Below, one piece after another: positions 42,502-53,048 of a stretch of 64,000 nucleotides of DNA. Made by a program: the position numbers and the translations under genes. This stretch comes from Fistulifera solaris (Eukaryota; Bacillariophyta; Bacillariophyceae; Naviculales; Stauroneidaceae): positions 1,426,001-1,490,000 of the forward strand of contig AP026126.1 of the NCBI GenBank assembly GCA_030295235.1. Direction: 5' to 3'. Under the pieces are notes generated by a model that did no database searches, was not told where the DNA came from, and saw nothing but the letters and a program-made list of their open reading frames with translations. The first letter of the stretch is position 1, and every line of letters starts with the position of its first letter.

Positions 42502-43575
42502 ATGTGTAAACAAGACACTACCCCCTCAACGAGCCCCGACTTTACCATTGGTCTTCTAGCCGATATTCAATATGCCCCGATTCCCGATGGTTTCTCATAC
42601 GGCGGCAAACCTCGGTATTACCGAAACGCTCTGCAAGTGGCGAAAGTCGCTGCGCAACACTTTCAGGACGAACGAGTTCCTCTTGTGGTCAATTTAGGCG
42701 ATATTGTGGATGGGAAATGTCAAGAAATTCAGGATAATTCGCATGTTACGGTCGACCCGGGCCATGTGGCATTGAGTCATGTCATGGACGCACTTTCGGC
42801 GTACCAAGATGGGCCCATACTACATGCTTACGGAAATCACTGTTTGTACAACTTGGATCGGCCTTTTTTGCAGACAAAGCTCGGAATTCCGTTTGTGCAA
42901 GAACCATGTGGTGATTGGGTAGGATACTTCTCGCATTGCTTTCAAAAGTATCGATTTATAATATTAGATTCGTACGACATTGCGAAGCATCGGAGATGCA
43001 AAACGACTTCGCAAAAATACAAGGAAGCGGTAAGCATATTATCGCAAAACAATCCAAATTATCCTCATGCAGAGAATTCTCCGGAAGGATTAAAAGGTTT
43101 GGATATGCGTTTTGTTGCCTTTAACGGTGCTGTAGGCCCTCTTCAATTAGAATGGCTCAATCAACAGCTTCAAGAATGTCGCGACAAAGAAGAAACTGCC
43201 GTCATCCTTAGTCATCAACCCATTCTTCCCGGTTCTAGTAGTCCTGTCTGTCTCATTTGGAACTACGATCAAGTGCTAGATATATTAAGATCAAATGCTG
43301 ACGTTGTTGCCGCATCATTTTGTGGACATGCGCATAAGGGCTCGTATAAAAGAGATGTCGTGAGCGGCATCCATTTTCGAGTTTTTGAAGCTGCATTAGA
43401 AAACCTGGACAAAACATACGCGATGATTGATTTTTATTCCGATCGTATACATGTGAGAGGATATGGCAGCTGCGAGTCTGCCGTGTACGACATAGATCAT
43501 CTACCAGTACGGAAGAAGATTTCATTGATTGAAAGAGAGCAAATTGAGCGTTCAAAAGGAACAATAGAGGCCTGA
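42502..43575 (+). CDS. ADPRM: ADPRM-like Mn-dependent ADP-ribose/CDP-alcohol diphosphatase
   Basis: Calcineurin-type metallophosphatase of 357 residues that hydrolyses ADP-ribose and CDP-alcohols in the family's characterised members. Start at the first ATG (MCKQDTTPSTSP). Metal-binding motifs appear in order: GLLADIQYA (D-x-Q), NLGDIVDGK (GD), YGNHCLYN (GNH), ILSHQPILP (H) and FCGHAHKGSY (GHxH). The family-specific LLADIQYAPIPDGFSYGG and RYYRNAL opening is clear, as is GAVGPLQLEWLNQQL. No introns or breaks. Confidence 0.88.
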   Translation: MCKQDTTPSTSPDFTIGLLADIQYAPIPDGFSYGGKPRYYRNALQVAKVAAQHFQDERVPLVVNLGDIVDGKCQEIQDNSHVTVDPGHVALSHVMDALSAYQDGPILHAYGNHCLYNLDRPFLQTKLGIPFVQEPCGDWVGYFSHCFQKYRFIILDSYDIAKHRRCKTTSQKYKEAVSILSQNNPNYPHAENSPEGLKGLDMRFVAFNGAVGPLQLEWLNQQLQECRDKEETAVILSHQPILPGSSSPVCLIWNYDQVLDILRSNADVVAASFCGHAHKGSYKRDVVSGIHFRVFEAALENLDKTYAMIDFYSDRIHVRGYGSCESAVYDIDHLPVRKKISLIEREQIERSKGTIEA

Positions 43576-44290
43576 AATTCCTGTATATATTTGGTGCATT
43601 GATAAATTTTGTTTACCAGTTTTATTCGTAGTCCAATTCTAAACGCTCGTTAGACTAAACAAAATGTGAGAGACTCAGCGTCTGTACATCATGCCGTGAC
43701 GATTCACGGACGAAATTCATCAAGATAATGCTTACCTGGTATATGATTGGCTAATAGTACGTAAATGCTCTATCAGAAATGCTCTATTTATTGCTATAAA
43801 CCGAGCGCAACAAAGTGAACAAGAGAGACTAAGACGAAGTCGTAGCTCGTAGCTCGTAGCAAAGTTATTCGTGCCTCGTGATTGAAATTCCCGTCAGTGA
43901 AAAACGGACAACATTTTGGACCTATAGTAATTTTCAATAAAAGATTCACGAGCAACTGCGAAGCGGGCTGATTCATTCAGAGATAGATTGCAATTACACT
44001 GAATCGATATTCTACACTATACATATTATTTCATTTGTAGCTCCGACAGGGTGTAGCAGTAGCAGAATAATCATCATTTTTGCCCTTGACAGTTCACGGT
44101 TTACAGTCAAATAATATAAGTACCGGGAGATGTCGTTCGGACATTTCAGCGGTGTTCGTTTTCCTACTCAAAAAAATCGCTTCCATCTATCGTTCTCTCC
44201 GCACGTTGCATGTTGCTGCGTTATTGATGTGAAAGAATAATCATTACTCCGGAGTATTTATGCTATACCTTATCAAAAGAAACAAGCACC
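43576..44290. other. Intergenic region
   Basis: No gene or RNA supported. A triple 'tcgtagc' repeat sits near 43838-43860. It contains the promoter of the BSD-domain gene, whose ATG has a strong context (caccATGg). Confidence 0.45.
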
Positions 44291-45326
44291 ATGGATTCCT
44301 GGTTTAACATCGACTCGCTGAAAAGCTTGACGGAGAAGGTCAACGCGGAATCAATCAAGGAATTCACTGAAAGAGTGCAGAGTGCATTGCCCAAGATAGA
44401 TGACAGTCTCATTGAGAAATTGACTTTAACCTCACCGGAATTGGCGGAGGAGAGGCGCCAGATTGATAACGAAGAACGAGCTAAGGAGGCTTGTAGAAAT
44501 TCTTTAGCTGGTTTACTGCCTTGGGAAACACGAGACCCTGACCGCGACATCTTAGTAGACGAATGTCGTGACGCCATCCTCAAATTAAGTCGTGATCGCA
44601 GCACTTTTTCAGGTCCGTACCCAATGCCTAAGTCTAAAATCTCTGCTGTAGACAATGAACAAAGTAACGAATCACACGACAACAACGAACCGTCTCAAGA
44701 ATCCAAAGAAAAGCTGGAAAAGTTGGAACCTCTGCCAAAACACTTACAAAATTTTAGTCTGGACGCGCACGTTGGACTTATTGAGCGACTTTTGAAAGAA
44801 GACCCCAATTTGGTCAAGGTGCAGATGTCACTTTCAGGTACGCGCTTTTTATTCATGTGCCTCAGTCAGCTGCTAGCTCGACCTTCTCACTCTTCTCTCT
44901 TCATTCGCAACAGCCGGTGGTGAGCGTGAACGGACGTTTTGGAGAAATTATTTCTTTCATTGTGCCTATACACGATATGAGGCGGGTCTCAGTATTGACG
45001 AAATATGGTCCGATGATCCTCTCGTATTCGTTAGTCCGATACCGACAGATTTGCCGGGCGAGAACGACGAAGAGACCATTATTTTCCAGGAGACGGTGAA
45101 TGTCAAAGACATGAACGAGCCCAAGAGCGACCAACCTAAACCTGCGAGCCATGATGCGGAAAGCAATGTCTCTGATGTCGACGTACCGTCGGACCGTAAT
45201 GATTTCGAAATGGTTGGGGAAACGGAAGGGGATCACACTCCTTCGAATGATGGTGACGACGATGATCTCGCCAATTATGAACTCGACGAGTTGGAGGCCG
45301 AGATTGCACGTGAACTAGAAGACTAG
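44291..45326 (+). CDS. BSD-domain protein
   Basis: Two exons (44291-44837, 44914-45326) with a 76-nt intron (GTACGC...ACAG), 319 residues. The N-terminus is amphipathic (MDSWFNIDSLKSLTEKVNAE). A LPWETRDPDRDILVDECRDA segment resembles the lead-in found in plant and animal BSD/SYAP1-like proteins. The BSD domain follows: FSLDAHVGLIERLLKEDPNL, then across the intron ERERTFWRNYFFHCAYTRYE with the conserved F-W-x-x-Y-F pattern. The C-terminus is acidic (DDDDLANYELDELEAEIARE). BSD domains occur in TFIIH p62 and in synapse-associated proteins. This layout is closer to the SYAP1-like group; molecular role unknown. Confidence 0.78.
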
Positions 45327-45932
45327 TTGCAGAACGTAGATTTATTTCTTTGTATTTTAATTATTTGTGTGTGGAAATCAGGTGGTTGCAAAATGACACC
45401 ACTACATCAATAAGAATTACTTTTCAACTCAGCATACATTAATTCAACATTCAGCTTCATGAAATGTGACATATTTGAGGTTTGGGAATGTTCAGCTAGC
45501 CTTGATGAACGTCGACCGAACACATAGGAAGAGCGTTGCTAAACACAATAATCTAAGGCACTGGTACCTTGTACTGGTACGGTGCCGTACCGTACTGTAC
45601 CGTGGCGCGATCATGATGGCGCGAACATGGCGTGAACGCCGGCCTTCGCGTTTAGATAGACCGGCAGACAGACTTTTAGAGGGACAGTGTACATTATACT
45701 ATCAGATTCACTATCAGGGAGAGACTTACGGTGCCCGCGACAACCGCATCCACCATACATCACATCCAACCACACAAAAGATAGCGACCAATCGATCGAT
45801 TGTTTGAAACGGATACGGCAAATCAGATTCACCTCTCCTTATACTGCTGCATTTGCAATTGAAAGCGTTGTCTTTTATTGATCAGACAGCGCTTAAGACT
45901 CAAGACAAAGATACTGAATACAAAGTGGCGAG
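45327..45932. other. Intergenic region with GGTAC/GTACC cluster
   Basis: A dense run of overlapping GGTAC/GTACC/GTACT words lies at 45560-45605. Short frames around 45466-45880 have no support. No RNA gene seen. Confidence 0.45.
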
Positions 45933-47421
45933 ATGCGCTGGACACAAATTGCTACCCGTCAAGCCTTGCGAAAGGTGACGGAATCGCCGAGAAATAGAAT
46001 CCTTGCCGCCCGGGCCTTTGGCAGCCAATCCGAAAATGAAAGAGTGCAATCGTCGTGGACTATGGCTGCTGTTTTTACTGCAAGTCTGGCGGGTGCAGCT
46101 GCAGTGACTTTGTGCGAGGACCCTGCCGAAAACTTTACGTTTGTTCGTACCTACAGCAAATCAGGATTGGCCGATCCACTAACAACCTTTGCCAAGTACG
46201 CGCAAAAGAAGGAACACGAAGAAAGACATTCACAGCAAGATGAAGAAAAGAAGCAAGATGTCTCTGTACAAGCTACTAGCACTGCCAACGGCGAAGGGGT
46301 GGATATGGCAGCAACTGCCAGTGCTGATACCCTGAGCGAAGGGGAAGCGAAGATTGAGGCAGAAGCACGCAAGCTAAAGCAGCACTCTGGAGGCCTTAAG
46401 GTCTTCAGTGGAAACGGTAACATGTCTTTGTCGCTCGAGATTGCTCGCCATCTCGGCATTAATTTGGGTAAGGCAACGGTTGGAAGATTCGCCGATGGCG
46501 AAGTGAACTGCGTCATTAATGAGAATGTGCGCGGAAAGGATGTCTATATCGTACAACCCACTTGCCCACCTGTTAACGACAATATTATGGAGCTTCTTCT
46601 TATGATTTCTACGCTGCGACGTGCCAGTGCTCGTCGTATCACTGTCGTAATCCCCTATTACGGCTATGCTCGCCAGGATCGAAAAATGCAGGTAAGAGAT
46701 TCGCAACAGAAATGATAGCCAAAAGGGCCAAAACAAAGAACGTTAACAAAGTTATTTTCAGGCACGCGTGCCCATTTCAGCTGCCGACGTGGCCCGTTTG
46801 ATGGAAGCCATGGGTGTCGACAGAGTCATTGCTGTGGATTTGCACTGCGGACAGATCCAAGGATTCTTCGGACCTCGTGTTCCAGTCGATAATCTGGACG
46901 GCGGAATTGTGGGTCTAGACTATTTTGGCTGCAAAGATCTTCACAACCCTGTCGTCGTAAGTCCAGATGCCGGTGGTGTGTATCGAGCAAAGAAGTTCAA
47001 GGAGGGTCTTGAGCAGAAGTACGAAATGAATGACGTCGGTCTTGCCATGATTGTCAAACAGCGTGCACGCGCTGGTGCTGTCGACCAGATGGACTTGGTT
47101 GGTGATGTCAAGGATTGCGATTGCATTTTGGTTGACGATATGATTGATACGGCAGGAACGCTGTGTAAAGCAGCAGATGTCCTTATTGCCAGTGGCGCAC
47201 GTCGAGTCTTCGCGTTTGCCAGTCACGGTCTTCTCAGTGGTCCAGGAAATGATCGTATTGCAAACTCAAACATAGAAGAAGTTGTCATTCTCAACACAAT
47301 TCCGACTTCTCCTCAGCGAGAAGCCAACGAAAAGCTAACGGAGCTCAGCGTTGCACCCCTGTTGGCGCAAGCCATCTTTAACATTCATGCCAAGAAGAGT
47401 ATTTCCGCTCTTTTCAAATAA
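45933..47421 (+). CDS. PRPS: Ribose-phosphate pyrophosphokinase, organelle-type N-terminus
   Basis: Makes PRPP from ribose 5-phosphate and ATP for nucleotide, His and Trp synthesis. Exons 45933-46691 and 46762-47421 with a 70-nt intron (GTAAGA...TCAG); 472 residues. Residues 1-150 are an extension: a basic start ([20 protein letters not shown]), a hydrophobic stretch ([20 protein letters not shown]) and an acidic/charged linker, suggesting a mitochondrial inner-membrane-linked form. The catalytic part begins at [17 protein letters not shown] and contains [34 protein letters not shown] and the PRPP loop [14 protein letters not shown]. In [17 protein letters not shown] the intron falls right after KMQ. 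Location is inferred. Confidence 0.9.
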
Positions 47422-47557
47422 AGTATAAATTTGTGTACGCACACAGCAAGTTAATGACAATGATCTTTTTTAATTTGGATTCACGGATTTTTCGTAGTTG
47501 ATTGAAAAAGTCTCGTGTCAACCTTGGTGACTGTCCGGTGTGTTGTCCGTTTTTCGC

Positions 47558-47578
47558 CATGACTGGAATTCAGTCATG
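47558..47578. repeat. Dispersed short hairpin, CATGACTG/CAGTCATG arms
   Basis: Perfect 8-bp inverted arms around a 5-nt loop (gaatt), 100 bp upstream of the POR-like gene. Same left arm and loop size as the hairpins at 27942 and 28167. Confidence 0.65.
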
Positions 47579-47680
47579 AGATGCCCGTTTTGCTTGCAAC
47601 GTTTCACGCGCATCGAACCGATGCGATTGGTATTTTTTTCTCGTTGTCTTCACCGAAAAGTTGACGCTTCAATATCTAAA

Positions 47681-48991
47681 ATGAGATCGACACTCATATT
47701 TCTAGCTTTTCTTGCTGCTCGAGTTGGTTGTTTTACGACCCGTCCTTATGACGTTTCATCTATAGTCAACCGGGAAACGGAACTGTTAGCTACCCGACGA
47801 GATGTGCTGATACAAAGCAGTAGCGTGGTGCTTGCCTCCCTGTTGTCAGGAAAGCCTGCTCTAGCTGCTGCCCCCTCTACTATACTCATAACAGGTGCTA
47901 ATTCGGGTGTCGGTTTCGAAGCTTGCAAGCGTCTTGCACAAGATGGCCATAATTTAATTCTGGCGTGTCGTACCATAGAGAAAGCGACTGCTGCCGCAAA
48001 TAAACTAAATCCACTCAGTGGCGGCGGATCTATCATGCCAGCAGAATGCGATCTTGCTAGTGTAAAATCAATTGATGGATTTGTTAATAAGCTTCCCGGA
48101 CTACTGGGAAGCGGCGCGAAAATTCATGCCGTATGTTTGAATGCAGGACTGTCACGGAACACTGCGGCAAAAGATTGCGCCAGAACGGCCGACGGGTTTG
48201 AGTTGACCGGTGAGAATAGTTTATTTGCACACAATCAAATACATACGACATGATGCTCATCATAATGCCTCTCAACGTTTTCTTTCAGTTGGAACAAATC
48301 ACTTTGGACATTTTTATCTGAATCATCTAGTTCTACCCTTTGTCGATCCTAACGGGAAGATCATCGTCACTGCCAGTGGTGTTCATGATCCAGAGAGTCC
48401 TGGTGGGGCACAAGGCGAACCTGCAGGACTGGGTACTTTGGACGGGCTAGCTAGGCAAGGAAAGAGCTGCGAGATGATTGACGGTTCGCGTTTTAACGCT
48501 GACAAAGCCTACAAAGATAGCAAGGTAAGTAAAAAGCTATCACCATGTCGTTTCGTTGCCCTATTCGTAACCATAACTAAGATTTTACACAGCTCTGCAA
48601 CGTGCTTTTTACGCGAGAACTTCAAAGGCGCTTGGAAATGAATGCTGGCACCAAAGGTATTATAGTCAACTGCTTTAATCCAGGTTTGATAGTAGGCACG
48701 GGCCTCTTTCGTGACCAAAATCCAATCTTCACCAAAGTTTTTGATTTTGCGGCTACCGATCTATTCAAGGTTGGCGAAACTCCCGACTGGGGTGGTGGGT
48801 GCTTGGCTTATATGACTACCGTCGACACAAGAGGGCTCTTCTATAGTAGTGCCCCTGGCTCATCTAAATACGGCGATGCAGCTTTTGGCAGCCAATTCAA
48901 ACCCTTTGCAATTAGCAAAGAGGCTCAAGACGACGCAAAAGCAAGATTACTATGGGAGTTAAGCGCAAAAGAGCTCGGAATTCCGGCATAG
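47681..48991 (+). CDS. POR-like short-chain dehydrogenase with lumen-type targeting
   Basis: Three exons (47681-48209, 48289-48524, 48593-48991), introns 48210-48288 and 48525-48592; 387 residues. Targeting: signal peptide MRSTLIFLAFLAARVGCF with CF|TT, then ATRRDVLIQSSSVVLASLLS and PALAA|A, which looks like a twin-arginine thylakoid transfer peptide. The enzyme part has ILITGANSGVGFEACKRLA (NADP motif), CLNAGLS, NHFGHFYLNHLVLP and the catalytic AYKDSKLCN, the Y-x-x-x-K variant of light-dependent protochlorophyllide oxidoreductase, plus a POR-like C-terminus (WGGGCLAYM; QDDAKARLLWELSAKELGI). It may be a paralogue with another substrate. Lumenal targeting is inferred and would be unusual for POR. 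Confidence 0.8.
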
Positions 48992-49515
48992 ATACCTTTT
49001 CTATCGGACTAAAGGGCATGGTTCCACAATGATACTCATATTGCAAGTCGCTAATTAGCATTTATTTAGAAAACTTTCGCTGCGTGTTCTATCTCTATCC
49101 TTGGTTAGGAGACACTAAAAATTTCATCGAACTCCGGGCAACTAGATTGAATTCACCAGCACCAACATCCGCAGAAGGTTTGTTGAAAAGCACTGCCATC
49201 AAGAAGTGACCAAAAGTATAGCAACAACAATGCAGCTTCTACACTCAGCTGCGTCTTGTCAACTCGGAAATTCAAAAATGAGCGCCAAAGTGGGACTGTC
49301 CACAAGACTGCTCGGTATTCGTAAGATGTAATAATTTTGGGTAGAATCTGAGACGCCCTAGCTACGGCCCCATCGATCCCCACGGTTCTTATTTTATGAG
49401 TTTGCACGAGGATTCGCATATAGCGCTATCGTCTTGGTGTGCTTACTTTCAAGAACTCCTTAAATTGTGGTTTGTACACGAATGATGGTTACAAAGCTTT
49501 ATGTGATAACGGACA
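48992..49515. other. Intergenic region between convergent genes
   Basis: 3' regions of two convergent genes. A minus-strand frame at 49153-49419 has no supporting features. No RNA gene seen. Confidence 0.4.
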
Positions 49516-50346
49516 TTAACGACGGCTCCTTTTCAAAGTTGATGTTGCAGTTCGTTCTTTCGAAGATCGCCTCGGAGAGTCTATGGTTCGAGGTGCCCAT
49601 TTGAGATTATCAAGAACTTCATCATCGGATAGAATACGCCATTGTCCGATCTCTAAGCCCGCGAGGGTAAGATTTGCTCCGATCGAAACCCTTTGCAATT
49701 GGATGACGCCAGATCCCAACGCGTGAAACATTCTGCGAACTTGTCTGTTTTTACCTTCATAAATGGTCAAGGACACTTTCGTCGTCTTGTGGGAAGGATG
49801 CTCGAGAACAACTATATCACGGGCAGGCTCGGTATGACCTCCGTACTTGTGTCCAATATCAACGCCTTTTTCACGAATAGTACGGATCACAATGGAGTCG
49901 TTATCGTGATAGCCCATGATGACGGCTTCGTAAGTTTTTCCCGGTGAACCGAGTTCGAGGCTAGTCTTAGAGCTTTTATTCGTGACATGATGAACCAGTC
50001 CACCATCGTTTGTGATGAGAAGTAAACCAGTTGTATCCGCATCGAGTCGCCCCACAGCATTCCATTCGGTTGGGTTCACTCCAGTGAGTTGCTGCAACGT
50101 CTTGTTCAAATCGGACGAAGACGAGGAAACGAACCCACACATTGACAAAACATCTTGATAGACGTTTACTCGGCCCTTCACATCAATCTCCTCGTGTGTT
50201 GTGACTACACCGGAAGGCTTATTGTACAAAAGAACAACCGTTCGTCTGATGGGGATGGCGAAGCCGAATGGATGATCACGTGAGGCAAGGAGCAGACCGA
50301 GCCAAGCAAGGGTTATCACTCTCGACAAAGGCTTTCCAAGCATCAT
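49516..50346 (-). CDS. RsuA/RluB-type pseudouridine synthase, plastid
   Basis: Start at 50346 (MMLGKPLSRVITLAWLGLLL); a signal-like stretch with FGFA|I suggests plastid import. The domain starts at VVLLYNKPSGVVTTHEE, then the catalytic Asp motif GRLDADTTGLLLITNDGGLV, KTYEAVIMGY, and LTIYEGKNRQVRRMFHALG, the RsuA-family C-terminal signature. The usual N-terminal S4 RNA-binding domain is absent; the protein goes straight from targeting peptide to catalytic core. It should modify a uridine in plastid rRNA. 276 residues, no breaks. A longer frame upstream starts only at GTG. Confidence 0.82.
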   Translation of the reverse strand: MMLGKPLSRVITLAWLGLLLASRDHPFGFAIPIRRTVVLLYNKPSGVVTTHEEIDVKGRVNVYQDVLSMCGFVSSSSSDLNKTLQQLTGVNPTEWNAVGRLDADTTGLLLITNDGGLVHHVTNKSSKTSLELGSPGKTYEAVIMGYHDNDSIVIRTIREKGVDIGHKYGGHTEPARDIVVLEHPSHKTTKVSLTIYEGKNRQVRRMFHALGSGVIQLQRVSIGANLTLAGLEIGQWRILSDDEVLDNLKWAPRTIDSPRRSSKERTATSTLKRSRR

Positions 50347-50652
50347 CTCCGATATTGACTCAATGAGAACAAATAAGAAGTTTTGCGTGTTCTGTTCATT
50401 ATGCGTCACTCTCTGTGTTCATTTGACTTCCAAATTACTACGGCATGCGTTGATCCCACAAACAAAGGTCTTTCGGAAGTCGGTAAGCACGCCCAGTCAA
50501 AGGAAATCTTGGTGTTTGATCTGTCATCGACAAAATTGGAAAAACCGTTGAAGTCGATTGTCCTCCATTTGCAAACAAATTTTGACAAATTTCGGAGCAG
50601 TTCTCAAAAGCGCAACTACCGTAGTTAGGTTGTGCGATTTTCACTGAAGATA

Positions 50653-51654
50653 TCAGGAATGTACAGGCAGTATGGAATGTAGATTAGTCCATTCGACTTT
50701 CCAGTCGATTGCGTTATCCACGACATCATCGACATCGAAAGGACCCAAACAAGTACATGCTACTCCAAGGACGTCAGATAATTCAGAATCTCGCAAAGCA
50801 AGGAAGCGAAAACGCCAGTTGGATTTACGAATACATGATGACCCCGGACTTGAGCTTTCAGCTTTTTTGACAGAAATGGTGCCGTCGAGGTCCAACATGA
50901 GATCTGTGTCGTTTTGTGAGCCGCGGTTTATTAATAAACTCCACAGTCCGCAATTTTTTGGCGACTTAAGATCCCATGCAACCTCAAAACTAGAAAAGTC
51001 GCATCCAAGACCAACACCAAGGGCTTTCGATACCGCTTCTTTGACCGACCATTGTACATAAAACTCCTGGAGGACGAAGTCCTGTTGCGCTTTAATTGTG
51101 AGCCACTCGCTTTTAGTAAAACTGTTCCGAAACACAGCGACGAACTCTTCGACTGTGTTATACAAACGAGTGTTTAATTTTTCAAAGACCACAATGTCAA
51201 GTCCGACGCCCCATGATTGTTTGCTTTCATTGGGTACGAGTCTGCTTATTCCGATGAACGGCCACTGATGCGAAACGCTAATCGAATATTCTCTCTCGTC
51301 GATTGAAGGAATGAAGGGCTTTTGATGTTCGGTACGCGGTAATTGCACGAAAGCATCTTGAGGATAGCGATGAGATAGAAAAAATGCTTCACTTTTTAAG
51401 AGAAAAGAAGCCAAAGCAATGATACGATCATTCACTTTGACGAACTTTCTTATGTTGTGAAGGATTTCACACCTCGTTTTGTCCATGTTATCAGGCAAAG
51501 CAACGCCGACTGTTCTAGCACGAATATACTCCTCAGCAGAATATACCTTGAAATTGGGATGCCCGAACGTCTGAAGTAAGGTATCGAGTTCAACCTCTCG
51601 TACCTCAGAAACATTTAGAAGCCGCACTTGGACTTTATAAGTATTATTTCCCAT
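50653..51654 (-). CDS. Sfp/AASDHPPT-type 4'-phosphopantetheinyl transferase
   Basis: Transfers phosphopantetheine from CoA to carrier proteins of fatty acid or polyketide synthesis. 333 residues. Conserved blocks: SISVSHQWPFIGISRL (substrate His), WGVGLDIVVFEKL (the G-x-D-I metal site), VFRNSFTKSEWLTI (F-x-x-x-E-W) and FYVQWSVKEAVSKALGVGLG (W-x-x-K-E-A-x-x-K). The N-terminal part (LPDNMDKTRCEILHNIRKFV; RIIALASFLLKSEAFFLSHR) is the AASDHPPT-like first half. No organelle signal is obvious. No introns or breaks. Confidence 0.87.
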   Translation of the reverse strand: MGNNTYKVQVRLLNVSEVREVELDTLLQTFGHPNFKVYSAEEYIRARTVGVALPDNMDKTRCEILHNIRKFVKVNDRIIALASFLLKSEAFFLSHRYPQDAFVQLPRTEHQKPFIPSIDEREYSISVSHQWPFIGISRLVPNESKQSWGVGLDIVVFEKLNTRLYNTVEEFVAVFRNSFTKSEWLTIKAQQDFVLQEFYVQWSVKEAVSKALGVGLGCDFSSFEVAWDLKSPKNCGLWSLLINRGSQNDTDLMLDLDGTISVKKAESSSPGSSCIRKSNWRFRFLALRDSELSDVLGVACTCLGPFDVDDVVDNAIDWKVEWTNLHSILPVHS

Positions 51655-53048
51655 TGCTTCACAACTCGTGTCCTATCAAATGACATTAGCATTCCGATGA
51701 ATGGGGCTTCGAATAGAAGATTGAATAATCAATTGTCGTACGTGCAATGGTTCGCAATATCTCGCCACAAGGAGACCTTGCCTCGCCGTTTAGTCCACTT
51801 TGACCATGGTCGCATTTTCAACAGGCACGCGCCTGGCGCAATTTTTTCAACATTTTTTTGCACTCTACCAGAATCTGTAGGCAGCGTTTCAAGTCCCGGA
51901 AAGTGGTATCATTAAGATTTAGTCACGACCTCGGAGAGAAGGCCCAGTCTGTCCTTGCACCCCTCGATGACATTTCTTGCTTCGATTACCTGGTACGGTA
52001 CCGGTACTGATAACCTTACCAGGTACCGGTACCTGCCGTACCAGGTACTGCTCCCAAAGCTGCTCCAAATCAAAGGTTACAGTTGCGACGAATGACCGTG
52101 CAACTTTCTGATTTTAGACTTCCCGCCTCAATTCGCTCCACCTTTCAGTCTCGCACGATACTGGCAAGTGAAAGAAATATGCTCTCTTGATGAGGGAAAT
52201 GCGCGCTTTGGCAACTTTAACCTCATCATCTTAGGAATTTGTGTACCGTGTCGCCTTGCTTCTTTGAATGACGTTGAGGATACGCGGGCGTGTTGCTCAA
52301 GCTTATGTCTACGAAATAGGTTGTCGGAATCGCGAGCTTGATGAAGAAGTACGCAGCTTATCCGTTTATCGCCAAGATTCTATTCAATACGAGAGAGCAA
52401 TCAATAAATTAATTTCTCATGAATCCTGAACAAGAAAGTTTATTACCAATAAAAAAACGAATGCTGGCTTCCTATCACGAAAGTACTGTGCTGAAAACTA
52501 ACTCACTCGCCTACAAACTCAAACTGGAGACATTTTGTGGCATTTTTCAGTGGCTGAGCTCCACCGTGTTTTGATCTTTTGCGCTCTGAGAACATCGGGC
52601 GCTATGTTTTACAATAAACGAGAAGCTGATTTGTAACTGTCGTGGCTTAGAAGCATTGTAATTCTGTATTGTACCAGGTATCGTTTACGGCCTTCTTGCA
52701 GACGCTGTTCCAGGGAATCGATTGTACTCAAATTGATGCTGTGATGACAATTTGGTCAAACACTAATGGATACACCTCTTTCCGCGGCGTGTCCTGCTTT
52801 TTTTCGTTTGAAGAAATGATTCGTAATCCATGATCAATCGGACTCTTGGTGCATGCGTTACCGGTTACCGATGCATTGAGATACGAGGATGCGCAGCTGA
52901 CATGAATACCGTCGAAACATAAGACCACCATATTAGACTGTTCCCTGTGGAAACCTGGTGGTCTCTATCAGGCCACTAGAGATAAATCTTGGACGGCGCG
53001 AAACTAGTTTTCTGAAATTGGATGCCGCGTATTGGCATTGATTGAAAA
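51655..53048. other. 1.4-kb gene-free region with GGTACC palindrome
   Basis: No ORF with recognisable content. A GGTACC-rich imperfect palindrome lies at 51987-52052, with a further ACCAGGTA near 52673. Elsewhere AT-rich. Nothing resembling tRNA or snRNA was recognised. Confidence 0.5.
51987..52052. repeat. GGTACC-rich imperfect palindrome
   Basis: Alternating ACCTGGTAC, GGTACCGGTAC, ACCAGGTACCGGTACC and GTACCAGGTAC words produce a nearly self-complementary block of about 65 bp. Confidence 0.7.

Noticed and set aside
52728-52931. Minus-strand open frame in the 1.4-kb gene-free region
   Set aside because: No ATG context, domain or neighbouring exon that would extend it.
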